Source of the DNA: Oscillibacter sp. CAG:241
GTDB lineage: Bacteria; Bacillota; Clostridia; Oscillospirales; Oscillospiraceae
Assembly (NCBI GenBank): GCA_000435975.1
Contig: FR884123.1
Span: forward strand, 1 to 40,489
Direction: 5' to 3'
Length of the DNA stretch: 40,489 bases
The notes below the pieces were generated by a model. That model was given only the letters and a program-made list of their open reading frames with translations, had not been told where the DNA came from and did no database searches. Of this stretch, positions 9,301 through 18,221 are shown piece after piece (position 1 is the stretch's first letter; the number at the start of each line of letters is the position of its first letter). Position numbers and translations under genes: made by a program.

Positions 9301-9398
9301 ATGTAGGTAGGCGTGAGGTACGGCTGTCCGGCAAAGACGTCAACGACCGCTTTTGCCGCATCCGCCTGAAATTTTTGATGTTTGAATTGCAGCTTCAA
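6348..9398 (-). CDS. res: Type III restriction enzyme, Res subunit
   Basis: A 1,016-residue SF2 translocase-nuclease that, with Mod, cuts DNA after ATP-driven communication between two unmethylated sites. Walker A is METGVGKTY near residue 93, the DEAD-box-like DEPQ lies near 217, and RYSATH is motif III. GWDNPNVFQ stands near 531 and QEVGRGLRL near 553. The C-terminal nuclease reads NPDWAIAF near 942 and AETKG near 964 (PD...ExK). The start codon is TTG, preceded by GGAGGTGA, and it overlaps the stop of the DUF1016 gene by 4 bases. Length and motif order are complete, with no frameshift. The weak start codon and coupling probably keep the nuclease level low relative to Mod. Confidence 0.95.
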   Translation of the reverse strand: MKLQFKHQKFQADAAKAVVDVFAGQPYLTPTYMMDRGYGQQTMTDDTDFTGWRNERIVPELSDKLILEHLQKVQRTNQIKPSDKLEGRYNLTIEMETGVGKTYTYIKTMYELNKHYGWSKFIVVVPSIAIREGVYKSFQVTQEHFAEEYGKKIRFFIYNSAQLTEIDRFASDSAINVMIINSQAFNARGKDARRIYMKLDEFRSRRPIDIIAKTNPILIIDEPQSVEGKQTKERLKEFHPLLTLRYSATHKADSIYNMVYRLDAMEAYNKRLVKKIAVKGITESGSTATEGFVYLESINLSKADPTATIQFDYKGASGIRNKTATVGIGYNLYDNSGNLDEYKVGFVVKSIDGRDNSVEFLNGVKIFAGDVIGKVSEDQLRRIQIRETILSHLERERQLFHKGIKVLSLFFIDEVAKYKQYDEAGHPFNGIYADMFEEEYNDILSSMQREIGDEDYIRYLDAISAHDTHAGYFSVDKKGKMTDSKLSDKKEGTSDDIDAYDLIMKNKELLLDRDPKKSPVRFIFSHSALREGWDNPNVFQICTLKQSSSEVRKRQEVGRGLRLCVNQDGERMDANVLGNDVHSINVLTVIASESYDSFAKGLQSELADAVTGRPVAVTADLFKDKVIVDARGNEQVVDGDTAQAIYFDLIVNGYIDKKGVLTDKYYADKANGTIQIAEEVADSRDSVINILDSVYDSRAMQPENARDKNVELQVDPDKLAMPEFKDLWKRISPKSVYVVDFDTDELVNKAIASINRNLHVSKIFFKVETGAMEEIKSKDSLLDGSAFSKSKSSTYDSSKQIRANSSVKYDLIGKLVGETGLTRKAVVAILTGIERAVFEQFKFNPEEFIIKAAALINDEKATAIIQHITYNVLDEHYDTDIFTEPTIKGKLGTNAMKAQRHLYDHIVYDSTNERDFATDLDTNADVAVYVKLPDSFYIATPVGHYNPDWAIAFYEGTVKHIYFVAETKGSMSSMQLRLIEESKIHCAREHFKAISNGNVVYDVVDSYRTLLERVMK

Positions 9399-10510
9399 TC
9401 GTCTTCACCTCCGGTTTCCTCATCGATCCACTCTTGCAGTTTCTTTTGCAGCGTTTTCTTGTCCGGCAGATACAGGCTGTACTCTGATGCAAAGATATTG
9501 CTGTTCTCAGGTAAGGTCATCTGAACTACTGCGTCATTCTTTTCCTTGCAGAGCAAAATGCCGATAGTCGGATTCTCGTCAGGGAGCTTCTGGCAGCGGT
9601 CATAGTAGTTGACATACATCTGCATCTGTCCCAAGTCCTGATGGGTGAGCTTGTCGATTTTCAGATCGATCAGCACATAGCAACGGAGCAGACGGTTATA
9701 GAAAACAAGGTCAACATAGAAGTTTTCCTCGTCGTAGGTGAATCGCTTCTGACGCGCTTCAAAGAGATAGCCCTTGCCCAATTCAAGCAAAAACTTTTGC
9801 AGCTTGTCAATAATTGCGGATTCAAGGTCTGTTTCGGAATACTTCGCCTGTTCTTCAAGCCCTAAAAATTCAAGAACAGTCGGCTGCTTGACAATATCCG
9901 TAGGCTTTTCAATCACGTTGCCTTCACGCGCAAGACGCATGACTTCGCCCTTGTTCCGGCTGAGTGCCAGCCGCTCGTACAGGCTCGAATTGTATTGCCG
10001 TTGCAACGTCCGCAAGCTCCATGCAGATTTTGTCGCTTCAATTTCGTAAAAGCTGCGTTCATCCGGATTTTTGATTCGCATGAGTTGCAGATAATGCGAC
10101 CATGAAAGTGTAAACGGAGCAGGCTCGTCCGAAATCCGAAACAGCGTGTCGGATTTTTCCTCAACAAATTTCCGAAACACTGCTTCGGAAATTCGATCCT
10201 GATAGCTCAGGTAAAATTTTCTTGCGTTTTCAAGAGTATCGACCGAAAATCCCTTGCCGAACTCTGTATTCAGCGCATCGGAGAGTGTCTGAATGACCTT
10301 TTTGCCGTATCCGGCGCGGTCTTTCCCAGACTGTTGCTCTTCCACGATCCAATAGCCCAGCGCATAGTACGTCATAAGCTGAACGAGGTTGACCTGATTG
10401 ACTGCAAATTTTCGAGCGTGCTGAATCAGTTCAATGGAGTTGCGGCACAAAGCATTCAAGTTGACTGCAAGAGCATCCGGAGTCTTTGGTATTAAGCTGT
10501 TATTATCCAT
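9395..10510 (-). CDS. DUF1016/YhcG-family PD-(D/E)xK nuclease domain protein
   Basis: A 371-residue protein. The N-terminal helical DUF1016_N-like part (about 20-180) contains LMTYYALGYWIVEEQQ and GYGKKVIQTLSDAL. The C-terminal nuclease-like domain (about 220-350) contains VDLVFYNRLLRCYVLIDLKI, then GQMQMYVNYYD, the YhcG signature. Members are frequent in defence islands and next to restriction systems; a role in DNA binding or cleavage is likely but poorly defined. It lies 12 bases after mod and its stop overlaps the TTG of res, so it sits inside the mod-res pair. That placement implies co-expression in a fixed ratio with the Type III enzyme. Confidence 0.92.
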   Translation of the reverse strand: MDNNSLIPKTPDALAVNLNALCRNSIELIQHARKFAVNQVNLVQLMTYYALGYWIVEEQQSGKDRAGYGKKVIQTLSDALNTEFGKGFSVDTLENARKFYLSYQDRISEAVFRKFVEEKSDTLFRISDEPAPFTLSWSHYLQLMRIKNPDERSFYEIEATKSAWSLRTLQRQYNSSLYERLALSRNKGEVMRLAREGNVIEKPTDIVKQPTVLEFLGLEEQAKYSETDLESAIIDKLQKFLLELGKGYLFEARQKRFTYDEENFYVDLVFYNRLLRCYVLIDLKIDKLTHQDLGQMQMYVNYYDRCQKLPDENPTIGILLCKEKNDAVVQMTLPENSNIFASEYSLYLPDKKTLQKKLQEWIDEETGGEDD

Positions 10511-10522
10511 TTCCGCACCTCC

Positions 10523-12445
10523 TCAGATCACCCTCACGCGCTTGGAAATATCGTTTGCATCTTCCGGCATATAGAGCTTGAAAATCTCGAACACGTTGAT
10601 CTTCTCCGGGCTGGATGCAAAGCCAGAATCGCGGAAGACAGCACGGAGCGGCTTGCGCTGTGCGATCTCCTTGACCACGCTTTCGGGAATGTTCGTGTCA
10701 AAACAGGCGATCAAATCGCCGTCGTTGTAGGTGTGGACGGTGCAGCCGTCGATTTGCTCGGACTTGTACGGCAGGGACAGCGGCAAACCCCAGTCAATCA
10801 GGCAGCCGAACAGCAGGTCGAGGTCGGTGCGGTCATCCTTGATGTTGGATTCCAGACCGGCAAGCATCCCCTGATCGTAGTCATCCGGCGCATAGTAGAC
10901 GTCTTTCATGTTGGTATCGTCCAGCTTGAGAACGCGGAAACCGATGTCGAGGTCTTGCGTGGTCATGGGGCTTTCTGACTTGATTTTATCCCCGGCGCGG
11001 CGGATGCGCTCTTTGCCGATTTCGCAGATGTTTTTGTAGCCAGCTTTGCAGGCTTCGCTTGCTTCGTCACATGGCTCGGGAAGCTGTACCATGATGAATT
11101 TGCGGTGTCCGCCGTCCTCGGCGTTGAGTTGCATGACAGCGTGAGCGGTGGTAGCGGAACCGGAGAAAAAGTCGAGGACAATTGAGTCCTTATCTGATGC
11201 AAGAGGTAACAGTTGCTTCACAAACGATGATGGTTTAGGAAATGGGAAAATTTTTGCATTTCCCATAAGCGAAATCATTTCATTAGTTCCATGCTGTGTA
11301 TAGATGTTCTCGATTATTGAAAACATCTTGCCAAGCCGCTCAGTACCATCAGCATCCCGCAAATATTGCTTGGTAGCTACTTGCCAAGAGCCATCATTAC
11401 CTTGATAAATTTCAAGTTCACCTTTGACCAAAGCTTCATAAGCTCTATCCTTCGACCAAAGCCACTGCCGTTTGGGCCATATCTCACTTCCGTCTGGTGC
11501 CGGGATAGGATAGACCAAGTTTGCACGCGCATCCATTGATTTTGTAGCTTCAAGAGGATGGGTACGGTAGCCGCCGCGCGTTGCGTAGTTTTCATCTTTT
11601 TTCTGATAATATCGTTCGATGCTATCTTTTGTGAGCGGTACATAAAGTTCCCCAAGCAGTGCTGCATTTTTACAATAAACTAAAACATACTCCTGTAATG
11701 AAACAAGCCATTTTTCTTTCGCGCCCCCGCCATATCGCTTTTTCCATATTATTGTATCTACGAAATTGGTTTCTCCAAATACTTCATCGCAAATGCGGCG
11801 CATATTGGTTAACTCGCAATCATCAATGCTAACAAAAATCAATCCCGTTTCTGCCAGCAAACCTCTCGCCAGCATCAGCCGAGAATAAATCATGCTGCAC
11901 CAGTCGGAATGAAACCGTCCATTGGTGTCGGTATTCTTGAACAGGCGGTTTTCGTCCTCGTCGTACATTCCCATCTGCTCGTTTTCTTCTTCCTGCGAGC
12001 GCATAAAATCGTCGGCGTAGATGAAGTCGTTGCCGGTGTTGTACGGCGGGTCAATGTAGATCATCTTGACCTTGCCGAGATAGCTTTCCTGCAAGAGCTT
12101 GAGGACTTCCAGATTGTCGCCCTCGATGTAGAGGTTTTCGGTGGTGTCCCAGTCCTTGCTCTCCGCCACACAGGGGCGCAGCGTCTTACGGATCGGCTTG
12201 TTGGCTTCCACGATTGCCGCCTTCTTGCCGACCCATGTAAACTCGTATGCCTCATCGCCGTCCACCACGTCCGGCGAAAGCATCTGTTTCAGGAGTTCAA
12301 AATTGACCGCCCGCTTGTACACCTTCTTCTCCGGCGTGCTGTGTTCCTCATCCAGCATCTCCGTGATGCAGTTGGGAAACAGGGCAGCAATGCGTTCTAT
12401 GTTCTGTGCCGTCATATCCAGCGATTCCATGCGTAGTTTATCCAT
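10523..12445 (-). CDS. mod: Type III DNA adenine methyltransferase, Mod subunit
   Basis: A 640-residue site-specific N6-adenine methyltransferase, which supplies the target specificity of the Type III enzyme. The catalytic motif IV DPPYNTG lies near residue 131 and the AdoMet-binding motif I, DFFSGSATTAHA, near 424. This IV-before-I order is that of beta-class enzymes, with the target-recognition domain between them. AAGGAGG precedes the ATG. The first 8 bases overlap the end of the DUF4365 gene. The region between the motifs is much more AT-rich than the flanks, as expected where recognition domains are exchanged. The target sequence cannot be read from the gene. Confidence 0.95.
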   Translation of the reverse strand: MDKLRMESLDMTAQNIERIAALFPNCITEMLDEEHSTPEKKVYKRAVNFELLKQMLSPDVVDGDEAYEFTWVGKKAAIVEANKPIRKTLRPCVAESKDWDTTENLYIEGDNLEVLKLLQESYLGKVKMIYIDPPYNTGNDFIYADDFMRSQEEENEQMGMYDEDENRLFKNTDTNGRFHSDWCSMIYSRLMLARGLLAETGLIFVSIDDCELTNMRRICDEVFGETNFVDTIIWKKRYGGGAKEKWLVSLQEYVLVYCKNAALLGELYVPLTKDSIERYYQKKDENYATRGGYRTHPLEATKSMDARANLVYPIPAPDGSEIWPKRQWLWSKDRAYEALVKGELEIYQGNDGSWQVATKQYLRDADGTERLGKMFSIIENIYTQHGTNEMISLMGNAKIFPFPKPSSFVKQLLPLASDKDSIVLDFFSGSATTAHAVMQLNAEDGGHRKFIMVQLPEPCDEASEACKAGYKNICEIGKERIRRAGDKIKSESPMTTQDLDIGFRVLKLDDTNMKDVYYAPDDYDQGMLAGLESNIKDDRTDLDLLFGCLIDWGLPLSLPYKSEQIDGCTVHTYNDGDLIACFDTNIPESVVKEIAQRKPLRAVFRDSGFASSPEKINVFEIFKLYMPEDANDISKRVRVI

Positions 12446-14249
12446 TCAGTTTATCCTCCTTCATTGTGAGTTTGCCAAAGTGACAAATCGGATATTTCAA
12501 AAATTCTTCTTGTGCTATGAGCGGAAGCTCGTCGAAGCACTTTTGTGCCTCTGCATCAGCGTCCATGAGCAAGTATGCTCCACATCTTGTTGCTGGTGGA
12601 TAACTGTTTTCTGTGAGCTTGGCAAGTTCAATAATCTCGCTCGTAGAAAGTGTTCTGCGACGCTTAGTAATTTGGAGCTTATTGAGAAGTAGAACCTCCG
12701 GGTCAATCATGGACTCGATACTTTTCAACCAGTCACATATCCTTTCTGCCAAGTTAAGTAGCTTCTCATCGTGCTTTGTCTGCTCATCGTATGCACCTAT
12801 CATATCAAGGACTAAAAAGTTAACCTTCGTGCAGTACTCAGGAGAAGGGGGTGTCTGGGATATGTCTGAGTAAACCATTTCATAGTCCATATTAGAGACA
12901 TGAACCAGCCCTTTTTTATCAAATAGTACAAATTGCGATGTCTGAATAGGCTTTTTCAAATCAACATCGTCATCTGTGAAAAGTGCAATCTGATGCAATT
13001 TGAAGAAACTATCTATGCTATACATACCGTCTGATTGCCTATCCGCCCAAATCCAAATCACAAGATTTGCGATTTGGAATGCACCATAGAACTGATCCTG
13101 TTCCATATTGGGGAACCCTATTTTCCGGTTGTATAGCACCGCTCCTGTGAAGTTCCTTAGATTCTTCTCATCTTTTTCAGACAAATCATTTAGGAGAAGT
13201 TCTTCGGTTACTCCTAAATAATCCAGCATCTTCTTTATATCTTTGCAGTATTCAAGTGTTTTCTTTCTCTCTTGCAAATCTGACAACGATGCACCATTAA
13301 GCGGGATAGTCACTCCATTCAGTGTTAATTCTCCTTGTTCAACCAGTTCTATAAAGAACTCCGCTTCAATGATAAAATCGGACAGAGTATTCGGTCTGTC
13401 TGTATGTACTGTAATACGGTTTTCATCTGTTTTTAAGGCAACACTAATCCCTTTGCCAATACGAATGAGGGGATTTCCGTTTTCATACACCACCCGATAG
13501 GCAGGAAAGAAGCATCGATCTCTTACCCGCACTTCTCCGTCCACAGGCTTTGATATAATTGCATTTGTAACCTTATCAATGGGGACATCCACATCCAAGC
13601 CTTTGACCTTTGCATACAGATAAAAGTCATGTGTGGACAGAAACTTGGGGATCTCATCCAAAGTTAATCCAATGCCCGATGCGGTAAAAGTTAAGGAAGT
13701 AATCTCCGCACCCTTTGCTTCCAATGATTCAAAAGTAGGAATGTCTTTCCCGATGAAGCCTATTTGCTTATGCACATTGTCTGTAAACTCCATAAAAATG
13801 CTGGAAATCTCATTTGCCTCAGCAGGAAAAAGATTCAAGTGAATTGTGCTGGTCTTTTGTTTTCCAGCGCCCTTGATTATCTTGTCAAGATCAACAACAA
13901 GCAGAGTTTTATAGAATATTTTTGAATTGCCCGAACTTAAATCGACACTTATAAGGAAAAAAATACAGCCCCCATCATTATAATAATTATTCAAATCTGC
14001 GACACTACACGAAAAAGATGCGGTATCAGAAACAATAACCTTCTCTGTCCCTTTAATCTGGATTGGAACACGTCCAGCGAGGTTTTCTTTTTTCGTCTTC
14101 TCAGATTTATATACGAATACTGTCCCATCCCATGAAGGTGTTTTATCATTCGAGTCGATGTATGACTCAAGTATCGGACATCTTAACAATGCAGCTTTCA
14201 GGGCTGTAGTTGCAGATTCTTCTATTCTCTTCGTATTTGCGCTTGGCAC
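12438..14249 (-). CDS. DUF4365-domain protein
   Basis: A 603-residue protein with a GTG start (14247-14249) behind AAGGAGG. The N-terminal part (about 10-150) contains DGTVFVYKSE and GRVPIQIKGT followed by a hydrophobic strand. That fits DUF4365, a nuclease-like fold related to PD-(D/E)xK proteins; QIKGT would be the (E/Q)xK element. The remaining 450 residues match nothing I know and could sense or bind a partner. It lies between the DUF4391 gene (15-base gap) and mod (8-base overlap). It is clearly more AT-rich than the DUF4391 gene next to it, which suggests separate acquisition. Confidence 0.8.
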   Translation of the reverse strand: MPSANTKRIEESATTALKAALLRCPILESYIDSNDKTPSWDGTVFVYKSEKTKKENLAGRVPIQIKGTEKVIVSDTASFSCSVADLNNYYNDGGCIFFLISVDLSSGNSKIFYKTLLVVDLDKIIKGAGKQKTSTIHLNLFPAEANEISSIFMEFTDNVHKQIGFIGKDIPTFESLEAKGAEITSLTFTASGIGLTLDEIPKFLSTHDFYLYAKVKGLDVDVPIDKVTNAIISKPVDGEVRVRDRCFFPAYRVVYENGNPLIRIGKGISVALKTDENRITVHTDRPNTLSDFIIEAEFFIELVEQGELTLNGVTIPLNGASLSDLQERKKTLEYCKDIKKMLDYLGVTEELLLNDLSEKDEKNLRNFTGAVLYNRKIGFPNMEQDQFYGAFQIANLVIWIWADRQSDGMYSIDSFFKLHQIALFTDDDVDLKKPIQTSQFVLFDKKGLVHVSNMDYEMVYSDISQTPPSPEYCTKVNFLVLDMIGAYDEQTKHDEKLLNLAERICDWLKSIESMIDPEVLLLNKLQITKRRRTLSTSEIIELAKLTENSYPPATRCGAYLLMDADAEAQKCFDELPLIAQEEFLKYPICHFGKLTMKEDKLNG

Positions 14250-14264
14250 ACTACAACCTCCTTG

Positions 14265-14918
14265 TCATGTCATCTGCTTCACTTCGATTCGGAGTTTTTT
14301 AAGCTCCGCATTCATTTCCATCTGCCTGTTGAGCTGCTTCTCTCGCCGCATTTTGCTTTCCAGTGCGGCGATCTGCTTTTCAAGCTGCCGCTTCTTTTCA
14401 TCACGTTCGACAGATTCTTTCAGGCTCTCGCCGGAATCCGCTTGCAGCTTGTCCCCGGCGATCTGGCGGACAAGGCTTTCATAGACGGCATCCATATTCA
14501 AGCCGTCGATGCTTAGATGCAGCGCATCTTCCGGCATCCAGTCGGTATGATAATAGCGGCTGACCTTGAAGGCGCTGCTGCCGGATGCGGCAGCCTCTTT
14601 ATAGCCGATCCACGCTTGAGCCTTTCCATCAAAGGTCAGAATAAAGAGGATGTGATACGGGATTTCCTTGTCGATTTGTTTTAGCACAGCTTCATCAAGC
14701 TGCGGCTCGTTCAGCCGCACCTCGAACACCTCAATCTCGGTGACTGCTTCGCTCACAGCGATATTCAGCGTAGACGCTGCCAGCTTATTTCGCCAGTAGA
14801 CCAGCTTGATCTGATCAACAAACATACGGTGTAAGGCAGGAGAAACATCAAGGTTCTCATAGAACTTCTGCTTCGGTATTCTTTTGCCAAACTCCGTAGA
14901 TGCAGGAAATCCAAGCAT
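14265..14918 (-). CDS. DUF4391-domain protein
   Basis: A 217-residue protein. The first 150 residues match DUF4391: FYENLDVSPALHRMFVDQI, LVYWRNKLAASTLNI, then an IPYHILFILTFDGKAQAWIGY strand pair. The last 60 residues form a charged coiled coil (repeated KRQLEKQIAALESKMRREKQ heptads). Members usually accompany SNF2-type helicases and Type III methyltransferases, so this is probably a structural adaptor of the complex; that is inference. It starts 12 bases after the helicase gene and is followed after 15 bases by the DUF4365 gene. Confidence 0.85.
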   Translation of the reverse strand: MLGFPASTEFGKRIPKQKFYENLDVSPALHRMFVDQIKLVYWRNKLAASTLNIAVSEAVTEIEVFEVRLNEPQLDEAVLKQIDKEIPYHILFILTFDGKAQAWIGYKEAAASGSSAFKVSRYYHTDWMPEDALHLSIDGLNMDAVYESLVRQIAGDKLQADSGESLKESVERDEKKRQLEKQIAALESKMRREKQLNRQMEMNAELKKLRIEVKQMT

Positions 14919-14930
14919 CGCAATTCCTCC

Positions 14931-17900
14931 TTATTTCACGACCAAGAAGCAAATCAGCTCAAAATCATCCAACCCCGAAACCGCACTGAGCAGCGCAGAT
15001 GTGCCGCCGCTCTTGAACAGGCTATCAATATCATTTTCTTCTTTCGCGTCAATGATGGAATTGATTGCCTCACTCAGCAGCTCAGAAATTTCACCCATTT
15101 TGCGTCCATCATCAGTTTCCGCATTGAATCGCTTGCAAAGTTCCGCACAAGGCTCGCCCTTGCCACGGCAGAGCAGACGCATCGTGTCAAGCAATTTCTT
15201 CGGGTTCAGGTAATCGCAGACAATTTCGCCCTCTTCGCTGATGTAAACCATGTAGAAGGGGTGAATGCGGTTCCGGTTGTCAATGTTCACGCTGTCATTG
15301 ATATTTTTGAGGACGAAAATCACACCGGCAGGAGAATCCTCCGTCTGCCCGACAACGGTGTGCAGACCCTTCGGTGCGGTTTCAATGTCCTCATGCTGCT
15401 TCATGTATTCGAGCAGATCAAGCCGGAACTCGTTAAGTCCCAAATCCATGATGGAAATGCCGTTGGTTATGTCTTCAATGTCTACGACTTCCTCTTGCAG
15501 CCGCTTGAGCTGTGCGCGGCGGTATTCAAGATCGCCCTTTTCCTCGGCATTGATCAGGTCATCGTCGCCGGTAGAGGTCATGACTGAGATCTTCATGCGG
15601 GTTTCTACGCGGCTTTTCAGGTTGATATACTCGTCGAGATCCATATCCGGCCAGAAGTTTACAAGCTGGATATGGTCGTTTCTGCTGCCGATACGGTCAA
15701 TTCGTCCGAACCGCTGGATAATGCGCACAGGGTTCCAATGAATGTCATAGTTGATGAGGTAGTCGCAATCCTGCAAGTTCTGACCTTCGGAAATACAGTC
15801 GGTCGCAATCAGAATATCGAGTTCATCGGTACTACCAGGCAGAAGTACTGACTTTCCTTTGGAAACAGGTGAAAAACAGGTTAGAACCGTGTTGAGGTCC
15901 GCCCGGAGCTTTGGTATGGTTGTCTTTCCATCAACCGTGCCTGTGATCTCTGCTGTTTCCAGCCCGAAATTCTCTTTTGCAAATTTACTGACATTCGCAA
16001 AGAGATAGTCTGCGGTATCAGAGAACGCCGTGAAAATAATGATCTTCTTATTGCCGGGATTGATCGGATGCTCGATTTTCTTCCGAATCAAACCGAACAA
16101 TGTTTGCAGTTTCGTGTCATGCTCCGGCGTGATGTCGGCAATCATAAGCGACAGGAGTTCCAGATTCTCCGCGTCCTTTTCCAGCTCGCGCATCCATGAA
16201 ACATAGTCCATATCAGCGAGGTCAATTTTGACCTTTTTGCTGACAGAGAAAAAGTCGGTGTTCTGATCGTCGTAATCAAAATCTTCTGTGCCGGAAATCT
16301 CTGTCAGATTCAGGACACAGTCCCCAGACTGATAATTTTTGATCGTCCCAATCGTATCGTCGATCAACTTTTTTATGCGTTCAATCGTCAGACGGAAAGA
16401 AGCAACTGAGCTTTCCAGACGTTTGAGAAGGTTGATGCTCATAAGGCGGCGAATGCCTTCTTCACGTCCTTGCTGGGTCAGGCTGTTTCCCTTGTGGTGC
16501 GTCATGTCGATGTACTTTGCCAGTTTCGACGGCATGATATAATTCGACGGCGTATAGATCGTCAGGCTCAACGACATAAGCAGATTGTAAATATCGTTAT
16601 AGTTGATCGCATCATTCAAATCGGTCAAGCAGGGTCGCAGTGAAATCGGCGGCAGACGCTCCGGAAATTTGCCGATGTCAGAAGTGTTGTAGTACTTTTC
16701 GATGTGCTTTCTTGATCGTGCAATCGTTACACTATCCAGCAGTTCAAAAAAATCAAAATCCAGAGTCCGAAGAAGTTCGTCCGTCGTGCGTTCTTCGGCA
16801 GGGAGCTTGCTCCATGCGTTGAAAGCCTTCTGTGCCTGACGGAAAATTTCATCAATACTTTTGGTCGTGTCGAGTTTTTTGCTCATCTGCGAGGCATCAC
16901 CCTCATAGGCGAGTGCAAGCTGATTTTTGAGGTCGATAAACTTGTTGTTGACCGGCGTTGCTGAAAGCATCAGCACCTTCGTTTTCACACCGGCACGAAC
17001 GACTTTATTAAGTAATTTCAGATAACGGTTTTCCTTTGCATCCTCGCCGGACACCTCACCGCCGTTGCGAAAGTTGTGGCTCTCATCAATGACAACAAGG
17101 TCATAGTTGCCCCAATTCAGGCGGTCAAGGTCAATCCCGTTCGATTGTCCATGTTCACGGGAAAGGTCCGTATGATAGAGAACATCGTATCTCAATCGGT
17201 CTGCTGCAATAGGATTGTTGATATAGTTGCCCTTGTATGTATTCCAATTCTCAGAGAGCTTTTTCGGGCAAAGGACAAGCACAGATTTGTTGCGGTTCTC
17301 ATAATACTTGATCACTGCAAGCGCAGTAAATGTCTTGCCGAGACCAACGCTGTCTGCCAGAATACAGCCGTTGAATTTCTCAAGTTTGCTGATGATGGCA
17401 AGAACTGCGTCGCGCTGGAAGTTATAAAGCATCCCCCAGATTTTACTTTCCTTAAAACCCGTTGCCTCGTTAGGCAATTCGTCTTCAGATATATCATCAA
17501 GAAATTCGTTGAAAATATTATAAAGCGCAACAAAATAGATGTATTCAGGTGCGTTTTCGCGGTATGCAGCAGAAATGTTTTCAATCACAACGTCTGTAAC
17601 TTCTTGTAGTCTATTTTTATCATTCCAAAGTTGTTCAAAAAGTTTGAGAAAATAATTGGCATTCTCATAGCTTTCGGTTTTCTGTACCGGATAATAAGCG
17701 TTGTTGCCGCGCTCACAGCCGAGGTCAACAGTAGTAAAACCGTTGATCGGCATATAGGTACTTTCATCGACTGTCATAAAGCCCATCATCTGCTCCTGCG
17801 TGACATTCGACTTAAAAATGGCTTTGCGCCTGATCCAGTCTGCGCATTCTTTTGCAACCGCCTTTTGTGTCAGCTCATTGCGGAGTTTTACTTCAAACTC

Positions 17901-18155
17901 TGTGCCATATAAACTACGTTCTCTTGAAATGCGGGGAATGTAGAATTCCCGCTGTGCTTTAGGTGTTTTTTCAGTTACAAAAGTTGGGGAGGTAAAAATG
18001 AAACGCAGCTCATCGATGCTTTCAAGCTGCTTCTTCAACTCTTGGTATGCATAAATCGAAAAGCATGCCGCAGCGATAGATAGTTTACTCCCTGTCCGAA
18101 TGCTTTCTTGCAGGTCGTTCTTGACGATATGATTGATATTATCGATGATTTGCAT
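14931..18155 (-). CDS. SNF2-type helicase with PLD-like N-terminal domain
   Basis: A 1,074-residue SF2 ATPase. Residues 1-130 resemble the phospholipase-D-like domain found at the front of defence helicases (KLSIAAACFSIYAYQEL, then a stretch linked to DNA handling). I do not see a complete HKD motif, so nuclease activity is uncertain. Walker A is ADSVGLGKTFTAL near residue 262, Walker B is VIDESHNFRNGG near 353, and LSATPVNN follows near 395. The C-terminal lobe has ATDCISEGQNLQ and the arginine motif QRFGRIDRIGS near 806. GAGGTGG stands before the ATG. It starts 66 bases after the regulator gene and is the first large gene of the operon. It probably translocates on DNA for the restriction machinery. 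Confidence 0.92.
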   Translation of the reverse strand: MQIIDNINHIVKNDLQESIRTGSKLSIAAACFSIYAYQELKKQLESIDELRFIFTSPTFVTEKTPKAQREFYIPRISRERSLYGTEFEVKLRNELTQKAVAKECADWIRRKAIFKSNVTQEQMMGFMTVDESTYMPINGFTTVDLGCERGNNAYYPVQKTESYENANYFLKLFEQLWNDKNRLQEVTDVVIENISAAYRENAPEYIYFVALYNIFNEFLDDISEDELPNEATGFKESKIWGMLYNFQRDAVLAIISKLEKFNGCILADSVGLGKTFTALAVIKYYENRNKSVLVLCPKKLSENWNTYKGNYINNPIAADRLRYDVLYHTDLSREHGQSNGIDLDRLNWGNYDLVVIDESHNFRNGGEVSGEDAKENRYLKLLNKVVRAGVKTKVLMLSATPVNNKFIDLKNQLALAYEGDASQMSKKLDTTKSIDEIFRQAQKAFNAWSKLPAEERTTDELLRTLDFDFFELLDSVTIARSRKHIEKYYNTSDIGKFPERLPPISLRPCLTDLNDAINYNDIYNLLMSLSLTIYTPSNYIMPSKLAKYIDMTHHKGNSLTQQGREEGIRRLMSINLLKRLESSVASFRLTIERIKKLIDDTIGTIKNYQSGDCVLNLTEISGTEDFDYDDQNTDFFSVSKKVKIDLADMDYVSWMRELEKDAENLELLSLMIADITPEHDTKLQTLFGLIRKKIEHPINPGNKKIIIFTAFSDTADYLFANVSKFAKENFGLETAEITGTVDGKTTIPKLRADLNTVLTCFSPVSKGKSVLLPGSTDELDILIATDCISEGQNLQDCDYLINYDIHWNPVRIIQRFGRIDRIGSRNDHIQLVNFWPDMDLDEYINLKSRVETRMKISVMTSTGDDDLINAEEKGDLEYRRAQLKRLQEEVVDIEDITNGISIMDLGLNEFRLDLLEYMKQHEDIETAPKGLHTVVGQTEDSPAGVIFVLKNINDSVNIDNRNRIHPFYMVYISEEGEIVCDYLNPKKLLDTMRLLCRGKGEPCAELCKRFNAETDDGRKMGEISELLSEAINSIIDAKEENDIDSLFKSGGTSALLSAVSGLDDFELICFLVVK

Positions 18156-18221
18156 TTACCCACCTCAATAATTAGAGCTTTGTAATGATTTAGTTCCAAT
18201 ATCACCAGCAAGCGCCAAAGA

